64,000 nt of DNA from Stenogyne calaminthoides (lineage: Eukaryota > Streptophyta > Magnoliopsida > Lamiales > Lamiaceae). Within the stretch, counting starts at the first letter, position 1. Each line of letters starts with the position of its first letter. This document shows, piece after piece, positions 23,357 through 35,824 of the stretch. Both the position numbers and the translations under genes were made by a program. Under the pieces are notes generated by a model. That model saw nothing but the letters and a program-made list of their open reading frames with translations. It was not told where the DNA came from and ran no database searches. The stretch is from NCBI GenBank assembly GCA_037126765.1, contig JBBCBC010000037.1, forward strand, positions 8,747,263-8,811,262. The letters run 5' to 3'.

Positions 23357-25874
23357 TCATAATATGCAGCTGCCTAAATATGCATTCCATCCTTGAAGCC
23401 GATATTCCCTAGCAGCATCTGCAGGGTTTGCCGCCTTTATAATTCCGCGCCCTACTATGATAATGTCGCTCCCTCTCTCTGAAATCACCTGAAACATACA
23501 TGCATTTCATTAACACAGCCACTCATGCAGTAATATGTGATCATTCGATGCAAAATGTGACTTGCGGAGTTTGGAGTGTTATATTGTTGACCCAATGCAT
23601 CCCCACCTTTTACCATCTGAACACCGGGCGTGGCATGAATAAGGGATGGATTTCCCGGTCCACCAGAAAATGAAGCCGGATTCACAGATATGAAACCATT
23701 AACAAAATCGGAGTGATCTTCAGCCATTTTTACAGCTGCGGATGTGTGGTCACCCGTAGCAAGGTTACCAGATGAGCTCATTTCAGCAAGCAGCAAAAAA
23801 CCTCTGCCATGAGATAAACCCTATCAAGCCATACAACGTCAGATAGAATGAATTTATTTTATAACATATTAACATGGTAGTAGGACTTGGAGGATATCAA
23901 ATCCACACCTTTGATTTTAGTCCATCCACAATTCCTGGACCTGAAATTATATGAGCATTCACTATATCTGCCCACTCCAGTATCTGGAATATGCCTCTGC
24001 AAAAAGGAAATTGATAATTCTCTAGAGAAGCAACAGAAGTACCTAGATAATAAATGCAAGTAAGAACTGATAATTCTCAAGGAAAGCAACAAAAGAATCT
24101 GGATACAAAGTGCAAGTAAGAACATCTCACCCTGCATACTGCATGCTGACTGTGTTACCAATGTCAGCGAACTTGCGATCTTCAAAAATCAAGAAGTTAT
24201 GTTTCTCTGCAATCTTCAAAAAATATGCACAATTAATCACTACAAGGTTTGCTATTCGCCAATTGAATAAATCTTGTGTTAGAAGATGATAAAATGGAAG
24301 AGGTTGTAAGTGTGATATGTAAAATTTATTTGATGTACAAATAAAATATATCCTCACTCGGCAGGGGATAATGACATACCGAGCGAAGTTTAGACCCAAA
24401 ATCAGGGGAATAATCTGGCAATATATCCACGTGGGTTTTCAACATGCAGATCTCAGGTCCAACCTGCAGAAATATCCAATCAAAAGATTGTAGGCAGGGA
24501 CTATCCACATGCCAGGTAAATTATCTCAAAAACAAGTATATACAAAAAATACCAATATTTGGCAATTGGGCAGATGGAATTATACATTAAAGTTAAGACA
24601 TCATTACTAAAAAATTACGTTGTCAGCAATGTCAAGCAACTCAGAAGCAGTAGCAACATCAGCAGCCAAGCACAAGTTGGTCTCCTTCTGCACCATTATC
24701 TCAAACAATTTCTTGCCTGTTGGGTTCTTAGCCATCTTTGCCCTTTCTTCATATGGAAGTCGAACTCTGACCCCATCAGCTGCTGCTGAAACTGCCATTG
24801 GTACCGACAACTTTTGATTCTCCTCCAGGAATTTCATTACCATTTTCTCGGTCTCCTCTGGAATTTTCTCCTTCTCCTTCAGTACCCTCACTATTTCCCT
24901 CAGCTTCACCATTGAGTGCAATGTGATTCCCTTTTCTGCTAAGTTCTCCCTCCCTCCCTGTTCCCTTTCTCAAATAATAAGTAAGAAAGCAAGAACTCGT
25001 AAGAAGATAACTAAAGAATTTTTAGCAAGAAGAAGAGAATATGCATTACAGAGAATGCTAGTTATAAGTTATAACATGTACATACACACATGCTATGGTG
25101 ATACTGAAAGGCAGAATTTGAATCAGCATGATTGAACTAATGCAGCAAATGTTGAACTTGTTTTGCACATTATAATTGATCCATTATAAGACTCTACAGT
25201 CTACAATTATTAATTTTTCTATTACTACACGCAAAAACAAACAATTCTTCCATCAAAAAGAAGAAACAAGGAATTAAGCAAAATAGGTTCTCTCTCAGCC
25301 AAAATCAGATGCTTAATTTTATTTTATTTTTGATCGGGCAAAATCAGATGCTTAATAATAGCCATATATGAATTCTTCAAAAAAAAAAAAACAAAAAAAA
25401 ACATAATAATCGCAGCATAATTTAACATTTTACCTGTCAATCATAACAACTGCGTCGGTGACTTTCATCCCGGCGGGCCGAATCGGGGCAGCCGTTTCAA
25501 AGCACGGAGGCGCCGCTCGTTACGAGATCGTCAACTATAAGGCACGCTTGATTTCGCTCGAAAACCCCCTCAACGACTTTGGCGGTGCCGTAGTCCTTGA
25601 CCTCCTTGCGGCGCATCACCATCGGAATACCAGACGAGACAGAGATGCAGGTGGCAATGGGAAATGCTGTGTAAGGGACGCCGCAGATGATGTCGTATTT
25701 GGCGGAAGGAGGGACGGCGGCGATGAGACTACGGGAGACTTGCCGGAGGAGGGGAGGGTACGAGACGATGAGGCGTAGGTCCATGTAAATTGGGTAAGAG
25801 ATACCGGACTTGAGCTTAAAGTCCCCGAATTTTAGGGCAGAAATATCGTGGAGTTGAAGGATCAGCGACTCCAT
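23357..25874 (-). CDS. UMPS: Bifunctional UMP synthase (OPRT + OMP decarboxylase), one-base frameshift in exon 1
   Basis: Catalyses the last two steps of de novo pyrimidine synthesis, orotate to OMP to UMP. Exons: 25434-25874, 24619-24964, 24380-24463, 24131-24213, 23909-23996, 23566-23820, 23357-23488; about 475 aa, the normal plant length. The OPRT half starts MESLILQLHDISALKFGDFK and has the PRPP-binding CLIVDDLVTSGAS. The decarboxylase half has MLKTHVDILPDY and the catalytic block FEDRKFADIGNTV, then GLSHGRGFLLLAEMSS and IIIVGRGI. Two oddities: an extra T in a TTT run at 25499-25501 makes a TGA right after SGASVL, with the conserved sequence (ETAAPIRP) resuming one base later; and the last intron starts GC (gcaagt, 23565-23564) rather than GT. 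All other phases fit, so the rest of the gene is in good order. Confidence 0.93.
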
Positions 25875-26529
25875 TGTTGATGGCGAAGAAGGCTGAGCGA
25901 GAGCCAAGGGTTTTAAGGATTTTGGCGCGCGGACTCAATTCTCATTCTTCATTGCAAATCGTGTTTCTATTGAATGTCGATTTCAAGAAACGTTACCAAT
26001 TTACCATTTATAGATATTATTGTTATTATTATTATTAATTTATAATTTAAGCTTAAATAAAGCATTATTTCTATATGGATTATACTTCTATTGAAGCTGA
26101 TATTTGATCCCATGCCACTTTATTTGATTTGATATTAAACTTTGATAATTCTTCAAAAGTTCAATTAGTGCATCATATTAAGAATGTATTTCCAACACCA
26201 TACAATACTGCCTTTGGATCACTGTTTATGAAGTTATATAAACTAGAATTAATAAAAAAACATTCAAAAGATGCAACTACTTCATTACATAAACCCATAT
26301 TCATGCAGATTACAGCAAAGTTTGATACACAACATGAACACCAGATTCACATAACAAAATCCTAATACATGCAGTAGACAGTAACAGTTGAAGCACAAAT
26401 CAGAATTCCTGATCATGTATTTAAATATGAGCAAGGAGAGTTTGCCGCCAAAACACATGACCGAAGATTCTAAAGTGCTTAAAGAACATCTAATTCAACA
26501 ACTACAACAATTGAAGAGCAACGATTGCG
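25875..26529. other. Intergenic between UMPS and the SINA ligase, no gene seen
   Basis: It holds the UMPS leader and promoter (divergent from nothing; the SINA gene ends at 26530 on the same strand) and the 3' UTR of the SINA gene. AT-rich, with no coding frame or repeat of note. Confidence 0.5.
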
Positions 26530-28465
26530 TTACTGCTCCTTCCAGATCCTACCCGTAACCCTGAGCTTCAGTTCTTTCCTGTCTCCACCAGAGAAGAAGA
26601 GTGCCATGTTGCGTTGGATGATGAGCCCGTCAAAACTATCACGAACCTTCCGGTGGCTATCTCTAATGCTTCTTGGCACTCCTTGCCATATCATTTTTCT
26701 CCCATTACCTCCTACCTCTAGGCTATAGCTATAGTTCTTTGCGTCGTTATCATCCCCCATGAACCGTAAAAATGCTATATAAACTGGAGCCATTCCGAGC
26801 TGGAATGCTTCAAAATGCAGACAGAAACACTGCCCAAAGCAGCTGAACACCTGAAACCAAGAACTAACACATTAACTTCATACTATATTTTAACCAAAAA
26901 CTACACTTGAGTCTGCTGGGAAAATGATTTTTTAGTTCTGTAAGTTACCCCTATTTTGGTTCAATCCTGTCGACTTTCACGAATTTAAAATGGTTCTATA
27001 ACTTTTAATTTTTCGATATTTTAGGTCAGTAACCAGTTGTAGAAGGTGAAACATCTAGTTGACCACTTCACTATGTCATGAAAACCAGACCCTGCCACGT
27101 CAACCTCAAACTGATGTTAACCTCCTACAGCTGATTACCGAACTAAAATATCAAACAATTGAAAGCTACCCGACTGTTTTCAATTCATGAAAGTCGACAG
27201 GACTGAAAGCGAAAGAGGTGTGATTTACGTGATTAAAAATACTATTCTCCCTGAGTTTGCCCTATTTATCAAGAACTTTTGTAGTTGCAGATGGCCCCTT
27301 TATGTTTTTCTTATGAACACCCTCTAGGTCTAGAGTGCAAATTTGAAATAGAGCTGGTTTTCTTTGTAATTATCCCTTTTATCAATAAAAAAGCATGCAT
27401 CACAGCAAAGAATCATCAAGATAAATTTATATTACCGTGAGCATCCACGTAGCGTTCTCAATCTCATGTGGATTAGATTTGACATAGCGATGGTTAAAGG
27501 TACTCCCATTATGCATGTCCACCTTGTGATCGTCTTTCAAGTGGCTCACGAGAAATGGAATATCACCAATTACCGAGCACTCTGACCCCGCATAAGGACA
27601 GGTATAAGGTCTAAAAGAGCATTGAGATTCATGTTTAAGCTTGCTGTAGTAAGGATAGATGCCTATGCACCCAAAATTTTGATATTTGCATGGAAGCTCG
27701 AGGGATGCAGCTACCTTCTCCAATGCCAGACAACGGATATTACCAAGTTCGTGCCTGCAAGTTGGGCAGCGGTTGTGCACCCTTGGTTTGCAACCAGAAC
27801 ACAATGTGTGACCATTTGAACACTGTACCAACATAAACAAGGAAACAGGTTAACACAGAAAGCCAACAAAACCTGAAAAGGAAAGCAACGTGCAACTCAA
27901 ATGCAATTTTAAATGGTATTAGTTTTTTATTAAAAGGTTGTTTTTATTGAACAGTACTAGTTGAGCACCAGTAGAACGGTGACAACAAATACGAATGATA
28001 AACACATAGTTACTTATTCCAACATAAAAATGGAAATGCCAACCAATGTACCACGTAATTAATTTTCTATAAGTAAGAAATGCTGAAATATAGGGTAAAC
28101 AATAAATACAGGTACAAATTACAATAACAATAAGATAACTGAACTGTAACAACCACATGTATTATCCCAATCCTTATAATTCCAGATTTGAGTAGTCGTA
28201 CCTGAGAAATTGGAGGGTACATAGCATTCAAGCACACTGGGCACTCCAGCAGCTCACGAACGTTGCTTGAGATAGCCACATTAGGTTTTAAGGCACCTTC
28301 TGAAGTGTCATTGACATGTTCGCCAACATCCATTGAGTCCTCATTTGCAGATAGATCAATGATCTCAGGTTTAATTCTCAAGTCATCATAAAAGGAATTT
28401 GAATTTCCACTCGACATTGGAAGCCTATATTTGGGCCCTACACATGCAAAATTTGATCTTGCCAT
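26530..28465 (-). CDS. SINA-type RING E3 ubiquitin ligase (SINAT-like)
   Basis: An E3 ligase of the seven-in-absentia family, which ubiquitinates signalling and autophagy proteins in plants. Exons are 28202-28465, 27436-27822 and 26530-26850, all phase 0 and GT-AG, 323 aa, the usual length. The variable N-terminus (MARSNFACVGPKYRL) is followed by the RING finger (LLECPVCLNAMYPPISQC, then GHTLCSGC, RCPTCRHEL), the SIAH-type zinc fingers (LPCKYQNFGC, CSFRPYTCPY, SHLKDDHKVDMH) and the TRAF-like substrate domain (CFGQCFCLHFEAFQLG, YIAFLRFMGDD, GRKMIWQGVPRSIRDSH), ending GRIWKEQ. It is intact. The N-terminus differs from the commonest SINAT starts, so the exact paralogue is uncertain. Confidence 0.92.
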
Positions 28466-30070
28466 CAAAATTTAGCAAATTGATTGACCTAATGACATGT
28501 GTATAACAGAATGGTATCAAGAGTGAACGAATACAGTAAGCAGTTCATATGTCTGATGAGAACAAGACTACAAGCACCTCACAGCCAAGAGAAGGAGGAT
28601 CACCACAGATGCAGCTGGGTCTGAATTTTTTTCCTTTACCAGTCCATCACAATCTCTAGGAATTCTGGGGTGTTTGTTATTTCTTTCGAGAGGTGCTTAA
28701 AATTAGAGATTGTAAGAAATTATCCATAATCAGAAGTATGCAGTGTTTGAAAGTAGAAATTCTTTTAGCCTAAAGTTGTTCGAATCAGAAGCTGGTATTT
28801 GCAAACCACCCCTTTTAGGCTAGAAGAAAAGGCTAAAATAAGCTTTCACAAACACACTATATATATCCCATTACCAGACTAATTGCTACAATAACTATAT
28901 CATTATTAATTAATTGCATTTTTCCTTTAAAAAGTGATGGATTGAGAGACATCTAATGCCAACTTAAAACTTCATAAGGTTGATCAACTTGCAACAGAGA
29001 AACAGTTATGTATTCCCTACAGCATACAAAAAGACTCGTAAAGTTGAACACTGTGCAACTTACTTCAGGATATAACAACATAGTTAAGTATTCAAAAATA
29101 CCATGATGACATCTCTAAAACAAAAAATGAACTAATGTCCTATCTAGAGAATAAGAACACACTATCAGAGAGCTCCACTTTTAGGCATCAGATAGCATTT
29201 TTTTCAACTAAACGAATTAAGTAAAATGAAACTCTTGGAAGCCTCAGCACTTACTTAAACACATATAAGAACCCAAATATGTCATCCAAAAATATCCTTT
29301 GCCTGTTAATCATTCTAATCATGGAAAATAACAGTAGACCGATTCATAACTAGACTATTTGCACAGAAAACCCAAAATTGGTATCTTGATCCTCTATTTT
29401 GTATCATAAGGTAGTCTAAATCGTATGATACGCAATTAATTTTTGGTATATCAATGAGAATCATTAGCTTTTACAATAAAAAATAATTTGAAAATTCCTT
29501 TCCCGCACCCCAAGTCTGAAATATAACAAGCACCGCATCTCAGCGCCGAGTATACTTCAGAACAGTTTTAGATTAGTCAAGTCAATAATAGAGGTCTCAA
29601 AATTTTGGTTTTTTAAAATCCTTTTTCACTTCACAAAAAGATTAAAAATCTTACATTTCGTACACACCAACATTCCATAAAACACACCCATTATGCAAAC
29701 CCACCCCCAAGAGAGAAATAGAGAGAGACAGAACAATAAACAACTAGCCCAGAAAGATTAGGTAGAAACCCATACGAAAAGAAGAGAGAAAGCCAGGCAA
29801 AATTCGAAATATCAGAATGTTCAAAATTATTACCTGGAATAAAGAATGATTTCAAATCATAAAACCAGAAGAAGGAGTGAGGGGGAAGAAAAAACCCTAA
29901 CCAGGGTCGTATTTATTTGGTTAAACAATTAATCCGGCAAAGTGAACAACAAATTTTATGCAGTAAGTTCGATGAAATGGGTGAATATATCGAGAGAGAG
30001 AGAGAGAGAGGGGTGTCGGAGAAGTCTCAGTCTCGCGTTTTGTCTTGATGTGGGATGAAGGAACAAAGAA
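28466..30070 (-). other. Probable 5' leader exon and long leader intron of the SINA gene
   Basis: A donor-like cag/gtaataat at 29834/29833 and an acceptor-like attag at about 28489, 24 bp above the ATG, would define a leader intron of about 1.34 kb. The leader exon upstream contains a (GA)n run (29992-30010). A leader intron is common in plant ligase genes, but no transcript evidence is available here. Confidence 0.4.
29992..30010. repeat. GA microsatellite
   Basis: Uninterrupted ga repeats of about 19 bp, with further gagagag runs to about 30176. It lies in the presumed leader/promoter of the SINA ligase gene; GA/CT runs are frequent in plant promoters. Confidence 0.8.
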
Positions 30071-30239
30071 AATTAGAAATAAAAGAAAATTAAATAAGAG
30101 ATAGAGAGAGTCGAATTCAAATTTAAAGCCGCGGAGAGAGAATGAGGGAGCGTCTAGAAACTAGAGAGAGAGAGGACAAAATGAGAAAAGGACGATCAAA
30201 TTAACGCCTGATTCTCTGTTTGGGTTATAAACCCAGCAC

Positions 30240-32640
30240 CCCGCATCAAAACGATGCCGTTTCTGCAACAATTCTTTTTTTTTTTTTAAGTTTCAGCTGT
30301 TTTTTATTTTCTCAAAAATTAAATTTCACATGATAATCGTGTCATCATATTCATGCTACAAAGTACAAACACACAACACAATAGTCACCTCATTTCATAA
30401 TAACTTAGCACAATTTTTTAATTGTATCATGATTAACCCCCCCCAAAAATATAGAAAATTTTATATTTAACTTTACCATCACAATATTTATAATATTAAA
30501 AATTATTATTGTTTTATGCAAAAAAAATTCAATTTTTTTTTTTTAAAAATATAAAAAATTTTTCATCAAACCATATTCAAGTTAAATAGTTTTTATTTAA
30601 TAAATGATCAAATTTTTATATATAATTCAAGATCTTAAAAAAATTGAAAATTAACAATTGAAATTATTATGTGTCTTTGAAATAATTACATTTACACAAA
30701 CTCTTTTTAAAAATTTATTTAGTTGTACCAAAATAACCCATAACCCCACCCCCAAATATAGAAAGTTATACATAAACTTCACCTTCAAAATATTCATAAT
30801 ATTACAAAAATTATCATTATTTTTGAATTTACATATACACACATTTCAATTTTTTTTTTATTTTATACATAAAAGTTTACAAAATTACACGTCAAAATCC
30901 TATTCATTGCTCCACTTTCTTATTTGTTGGTCAAAAGTTTCAAATTAATCCGAGATGGAGGGAGTATAATAGAAAATCAATAAATGAAAGTATTATAAGT
31001 GTCTTTGAAATAATTACATTTACATAAACTCTCATGTGAAACTTATTCATAGTATAAAATTAATATCACTATACTTATCAACTGATATAATTATTGTGAT
31101 AAACTAATACCCATAACATTTAATGCTTTAATATTAATTTTTAAGCGTAAGATATTTGTTAACAAAATGGGTATAAACTAAATTATCAAAAAAAAAGCTT
31201 GTAAATTAGAAATTAAAATTAAATCGAGTTTTTGTGAAAGTTATTTATTAGTATTTCAAATGATAAAATGATTTTTAAAGAGGGTATTATAGATCCACCT
31301 CTCATCTATTAAATGCATCTTTAAAAATTATTTTATCATTTCAAATACTAATAAAAATCTCGACTTTGGGGGGACGAAAAACTCATAAATCTCATTAAGA
31401 ATTTTCTTAAAAAGTTTAACTTACCACGAGGAGGTATATATATAATATAATATTAATTTATAAATATAATTGTATAAATTTTATTATGAATAAATTTTAA
31501 TAGAGTCTCACCCTTACATTTAGAATATCTTTAAAAAATGAGACTACTAATAAAAAGAAAAATGAAGACAATTGATTAAATGTATGAAATGGTTCCTTTG
31601 CATGTGTCTTGTGCGTTGAAATTGATTGAGCAAATGAGCTGCAAATTGCAATTGAGAGAGCCTTCAATCTTGGGATGCAACTTGCTTGGCACAATTATAT
31701 CAATGGGCTCCACGTGGGCTGAATAAAATGACAATGGCATTAAGTGGGCTGCCATTTATAATCGAGTTGAATTAGTTCACCCACTCTATTTTTTAGACAT
31801 TAGGAAATACACATCCCCTGCACCACCAATATTACCCTTCTCTTCCCCTTCTGATTATAAGACTTCCAATGTCTCCACCCATCTTTCCTTCTCCATTTCC
31901 CTCCACTATTTAACTGCTGAATAATTCCTTCTCTTCTCTATCTCCTTTTAATGTTCTCCTAAGGTCTGTAGAAAGCCAACCCCTCCATCCAAAACCACCC
32001 AACGTCACTGCTTCCTTTTTTTCGACATAAGCCTTTTCTTTCCTTAATAGCCCTGTGTGATTTTTGTCGGATCTATAACAATTATTTTCTTCAGATTTGG
32101 TTTTTGTTCATTTTAGATCTTGTTTTTTTAGTCTGTGCATTATTTTGTCATTCTGATCTGGTATTATATTTCAGGGAGGCGGTGCCAGCGACATCTGTAG
32201 TTGTATAAGTTTAGGGCTGAGTTGAGTAAATTTAGTACAGGATAAAGGGCAATACTGTATTTTTACAATTATGTTAAAACTACGAAAATATAAAATGAGT
32301 GTATCTACTAATGTTGGGGGTGCATATAACCGGACCCAATCGAAACAAGACCTGAAGTTCGGGCTTAATCAATGCTGAAAAATGGGCAGATATTTACTCA
32401 AATTAAATATGCCGCTTTCCTTTCCCGATTATAATTTTCTTGCTTAGTGTATATTTCTTGGTCCCTTCTCAATTTCTTCTTTTATTTAACTTCAATAAAC
32501 TTTAGTGTTTTATCTTAAATAATTCTTATTTTTTCCTACAAAACAAGCCAAATACAATCTTTTTACTTTTGAGTCATACAAATATTAATCGGTTTGACCA
32601 TTACCCATTATGGTTAGGGCCACACCACCAAGAAAATTAT
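30240..32640. other. AT-rich intergenic region, no gene seen
   Basis: It contains poly-A/T-rich sequence and two related words (caaaatataga-aaattttatatttaac near 30446 and caaatatagaaagttatacat near 30752) that suggest an old duplication of about 300 bp. A CT-rich block at about 31820-32040 followed by a tatatttcag near 32166 looks like a leader with an intron, but no open frame follows it. Confidence 0.4.
31190..31400. mobile_element. Degraded Stowaway-type MITE
   Basis: Inverted words gttatttattagtatttcaaatgataaa and tttatcatttcaaatactaataaa flank an agaggtattatagatccacc core. These same internal words occur in the intact Stowaway copies at 38.6, 39.0 and 57.5 kb. The terminal ctccctccgtccc motif is mostly lost. 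Confidence 0.5.
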
Positions 32641-32654
32641 TCGTAAAATTGAAT

Positions 32655-32822
32655 TTTTTTTCCTATGCTACACTGCTGAATAATGTCCATCAATACATTA
32701 AAATGTCGTACCACACGATTAATGTGTTATACAGTATAACACGTTAATATATATAGTACAACATGTAGTATTAAAATGTTATTGGGTAGTGCTCAACAGT
32801 GTAGCATGAAAATAATAGTAGA
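32655..32822. mobile_element. Foldback-type MITE
   Basis: Left tatgctacactgctga pairs with inverted right catgctacactgttga. Most of the interior is also palindromic (attaaaatg...cattttaat and tgttatacagtataaca). The superfamily is not clear and the flanking duplication was not resolved. Confidence 0.5.
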
Positions 32823-32892
32823 ACTGTGTCACACACAATTCTTCTGCAAGCCTAATTGCTCGGTGTAGCATTTGGTCTGTACAAAACATCTA

Positions 32893-33086
32893 CTCCTTCC
32901 GTCCCATAGTTTATGACTTTCTTACTATTCATAAAGATTTAATGATAAAGTGATAAAGTGTTGGGGTAGAAAGAGTTATTTATTAGTATTTTATGTGATA
33001 AAATGATAAAGTAATAAAATAACTTTATCATAAACTATGTGACAAAAATAATGACAACTTTAGCATAAATTGTGGGACGGAGGGAG
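32893..33086. mobile_element. Stowaway MITE (Tc1/mariner), TA target site
   Basis: Starts ctccttccgtcccatagttt and ends in the inverse, gggacggagggag. It is bounded on both sides by ta (32891-32892 and 33087-33088). 194 bp, AT-rich interior, no coding. The terminal motif is the classic plant Stowaway end. Confidence 0.85.
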
Positions 33087-33947
33087 TATGATTTATTTAC
33101 ATTAATCTATATTTTAGATTTTATTTATGTTATTTGTTTTAAGAATTTTACATTCATCTAGGTGTAACAATAGGTGGACTCAAACATTTTGTTCTATCTC
33201 CAGAAAAGATGGCCAAAAAAAATCACAAACATTTTGTTTATATTTTTTATATAAAAAAAGAGAGGAAACTTGAAACTGGAAAGTCTTTGCATGCCCGTGA
33301 CCGACCGCATATCGTGCCCTTCTACCAACAGTTCCTTATTCTATTATTTATCCAAACTTTTTTATTATTTTTTTCGCTTTCACTTCACAAAACTTATGTA
33401 GTAGTATTAAATAAATAAATTGAATTAAACGCGGAATAAAAAAATATATAAGAAAATCAATTTATGGAAGACTAAAATTAAATTGAATCGAGCCCTTATT
33501 AAAACAGAGCTACTATCAAACCAAAATAGCTGGTTTGGTTTAAACAATAAATGAATTTTAAATATCCTGGACTCCTAGTGCATTTATGATACATTTTATG
33601 TTTTTTATTTAACAATGAATCAATCCGGAGATGAAATTATTGATGATTAAAAGAATAAGAAGTTGGCGTAATTAGCTTAATTAACACCCGGAATTATGGC
33701 CAACATTGTTTTAATAATGGTAAAACATGGTCCACATGACATATAAAATGTGAAAAGAAAACAAAAACTGATGCAAAAGAAATTTTGTGTTTGTACCATA
33801 ACAGAAGATACTTCCAGTCGAGGGAGAGGACATTTGGAAATAAAATAACTCTTGTATAATCATACACCACTATTACTCCCAGTCATCTATGTCACATGAA
33901 AACGAGCTGTGTGTTCACGAGCCAAATTTAGTTGCCCCTCTCCTTAT
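33087..33947. other. Intergenic upstream of the aspartic protease gene, no gene seen
   Basis: AT-rich promoter region of the downstream protease. A weak open frame at 33209-33418 has no recognisable domain and biased low-complexity content. Confidence 0.45.
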
Positions 33948-33955
33948 CTATAAAT
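33948..33955 (+). promoter_or_regulatory. TATA box of the AED3-like protease gene
   Basis: ctataaat lies 60-67 bp before the ATG at 34015, giving an expected start of transcription near 33980. This also argues against the in-frame upstream ATG at 33889, which would fall before the TATA box. Confidence 0.65.
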
Positions 33956-34014
33956 TCCTCTTACCATATCTTCAAACATGCACCACTCTTAAGTCTTATC
34001 CTTCCCCAAATACA

Positions 34015-35337
34015 ATGGAACACTCTTCCACTCTTGCAACCTTAATAATTCTCTTCATTTGCCTCTCAACATCATGCAACGCTTCTTTTGACCCGTGTCC
34101 TTCTTCCAAGCCGGGTTCGGATCTATCCGTGACCCATATCTATGGCAAATGCTCACCCTTCAACCCATCCAAACCTTCCTCTTCATGGCCCAACACTGTC
34201 CTTAACATGGCCTCCGGCGACCCCGAAAGGCTCTCATACTTGTCGAGCCTCGTGGCACAGAAGCCGACTTCCGTTCCAATTGGGCCGGGCCAAATTATCA
34301 ACATCGGCAACTACATTGTCCGGGCCAAGATCGGTACTCCGGGTCAGCTTATGTTCATGGTCTTGGATACCAGTAACGACGTTGCATGGATCCCATGCAG
34401 CGGTTGCACTCGGTGCTCCTCGACCCTATTCGCCCCCAACACGTCGTCCTCTTACGGGTCGCTCGACTGCTCCCTACCCGAATGCTCTCAAGTAAGTGGG
34501 GTCTCGTGCCCCACAATCGGGTCGGGTTCTTGCCTCTTTAACCGATCCTATGGTGGCGATTCCTCGTTCTCGGCCACATTGTCGCGTGACACCCTCACAA
34601 TGGGTAATGATGCGATCCCCAACTATGCATTCGGATGCATCAATGCTGTGTCGGGCGGGGCAATCCCGCCCCAAGGGCTTTTGGGTTTGGGTCGGGGCTC
34701 CATGTCATTACTCTCCCAGTCTGGGGCACTCTACTCGGGCATATTCTCGTACTGCTTGCCTAGCTTCAAGTCGTACTACTTCTCGGGTTCACTTAAACTC
34801 GGACCCCTAGGCCAACCCAAGAACATTAAAACCACCCCGCTTCTCAAGAACCCGCACCGGCCATCACTGTACTACGTGAACCTCACTGGTATCAGTGTGG
34901 GTCGGGTCAATGTCCCCATACCCGCGGAGCTGCTAGCTTTCGACACCAACACTGGGGCAGGTACCATTATAGACTCGGGCACAGTCATAACCCGGTTCAT
35001 CCAGCCCATATACAATGCAACCCGTGACGAATTCAGGAAACACATGACAGGGCCAATAAGTTCATTGGGTGCATTCGACACGTGCTTTGCTGCAACAAGT
35101 GAAGAGGTAACACCCCCAATCACATTGCACTTCACCGGGTTGGATTTGAAGCTACCAACGGAGAACACGTTGATCCACAGTAGCTCGGGTTCTTTGGCTT
35201 GTTTGGCAATGGCAGCTGCACCTAACAATGTGAACTCAGTGCTGAATGTGATAGCCAATTTGCAGCAGCAGAATCTCAGGATCCTGTTCGATAGTGTCAA
35301 CTCTCGCCTCGGGATTGCTCGTGAACTCTGTAATTAG
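34015..35337 (+). CDS. AED3: A1-family aspartic protease, AED3-like (secreted)
   Basis: A pepsin-like (nepenthesin-related) aspartic protease of the AED3/At1g09750 type, an apoplastic protein linked to systemic immunity in Arabidopsis. Single exon, 440 aa. It has an N-terminal signal peptide (hydrophobic LATLIILFICLS, cleavage about 23-25). The first catalytic motif is VLDTSNDVAW at D118 (DTS rather than DTG, usual in this subfamily) and the second is TIIDSGTVITR at D320. Twelve or so cysteines include the nepenthesin-type CSGCTRC insert, and the end reads RLGIARELCN. The flap region and GLLGLGRGSMSLLSQ are conserved. The 33889 ATG was rejected because of the TATA position and the clear signal peptide from 34015. 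Confidence 0.92.
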   Translation: MEHSSTLATLIILFICLSTSCNASFDPCPSSKPGSDLSVTHIYGKCSPFNPSKPSSSWPNTVLNMASGDPERLSYLSSLVAQKPTSVPIGPGQIINIGNYIVRAKIGTPGQLMFMVLDTSNDVAWIPCSGCTRCSSTLFAPNTSSSYGSLDCSLPECSQVSGVSCPTIGSGSCLFNRSYGGDSSFSATLSRDTLTMGNDAIPNYAFGCINAVSGGAIPPQGLLGLGRGSMSLLSQSGALYSGIFSYCLPSFKSYYFSGSLKLGPLGQPKNIKTTPLLKNPHRPSLYYVNLTGISVGRVNVPIPAELLAFDTNTGAGTIIDSGTVITRFIQPIYNATRDEFRKHMTGPISSLGAFDTCFAATSEEVTPPITLHFTGLDLKLPTENTLIHSSSGSLACLAMAAAPNNVNSVLNVIANLQQQNLRILFDSVNSRLGIARELCN

Positions 35338-35824
35338 GGCATTGTGCAGTCCCATTCTATCTCTGTTTTTCACATTAATGTTGTTAATATTCAGTAAAAT
35401 TACTGAATTTGTACCCTGTAATCATTCGAAAAATAGCAACTGAAAGGTACCAGCAGCTTGCCAATGTATAATTATTGCAAATGAACCAACATAAGATGTA
35501 ACATGCTTGATTTTTTCATCTGTCTGCCAATGAGGGTAAACAACAGTTGCAATAATCACAAGTTGAGAGTTAATGGGCAGACTTCCACTTAACATCATTG
35601 AACTAGAAAACAACACAGCCTGTCATAACAGTGCACAAATTCTTCACTAACTTCCAAATGGCTGGATTTTGTTTACTTATACAACAAATGGCTGTGATAA
35701 CACTAAAACTACTTGAAACAATGATACAAACACTGTCAATATGTTACAGAGTCCAGAGAGGAGGGAGATAAATAAGTTTTTTTTTTTGGGGGGTGGGGGG
35801 AAAAATATAAGAATTAAGGAATTG

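Noticed and set aside
30658..30948. 96-codon frame in AT-rich DNA
   Set aside because: Composition is Phe/Ile/Lys-rich as expected from AT-rich sequence; no start context or domain.
33889..34014. Upstream in-frame ATG giving a 42-residue extension of the aspartic protease
   Set aside because: A TATA box lies inside it (33948-33955) and the signal peptide begins cleanly at 34015.
34142..34810. Open frames overlapping the protease in other frames
   Set aside because: They are shadows of the GC-rich protease coding sequence.
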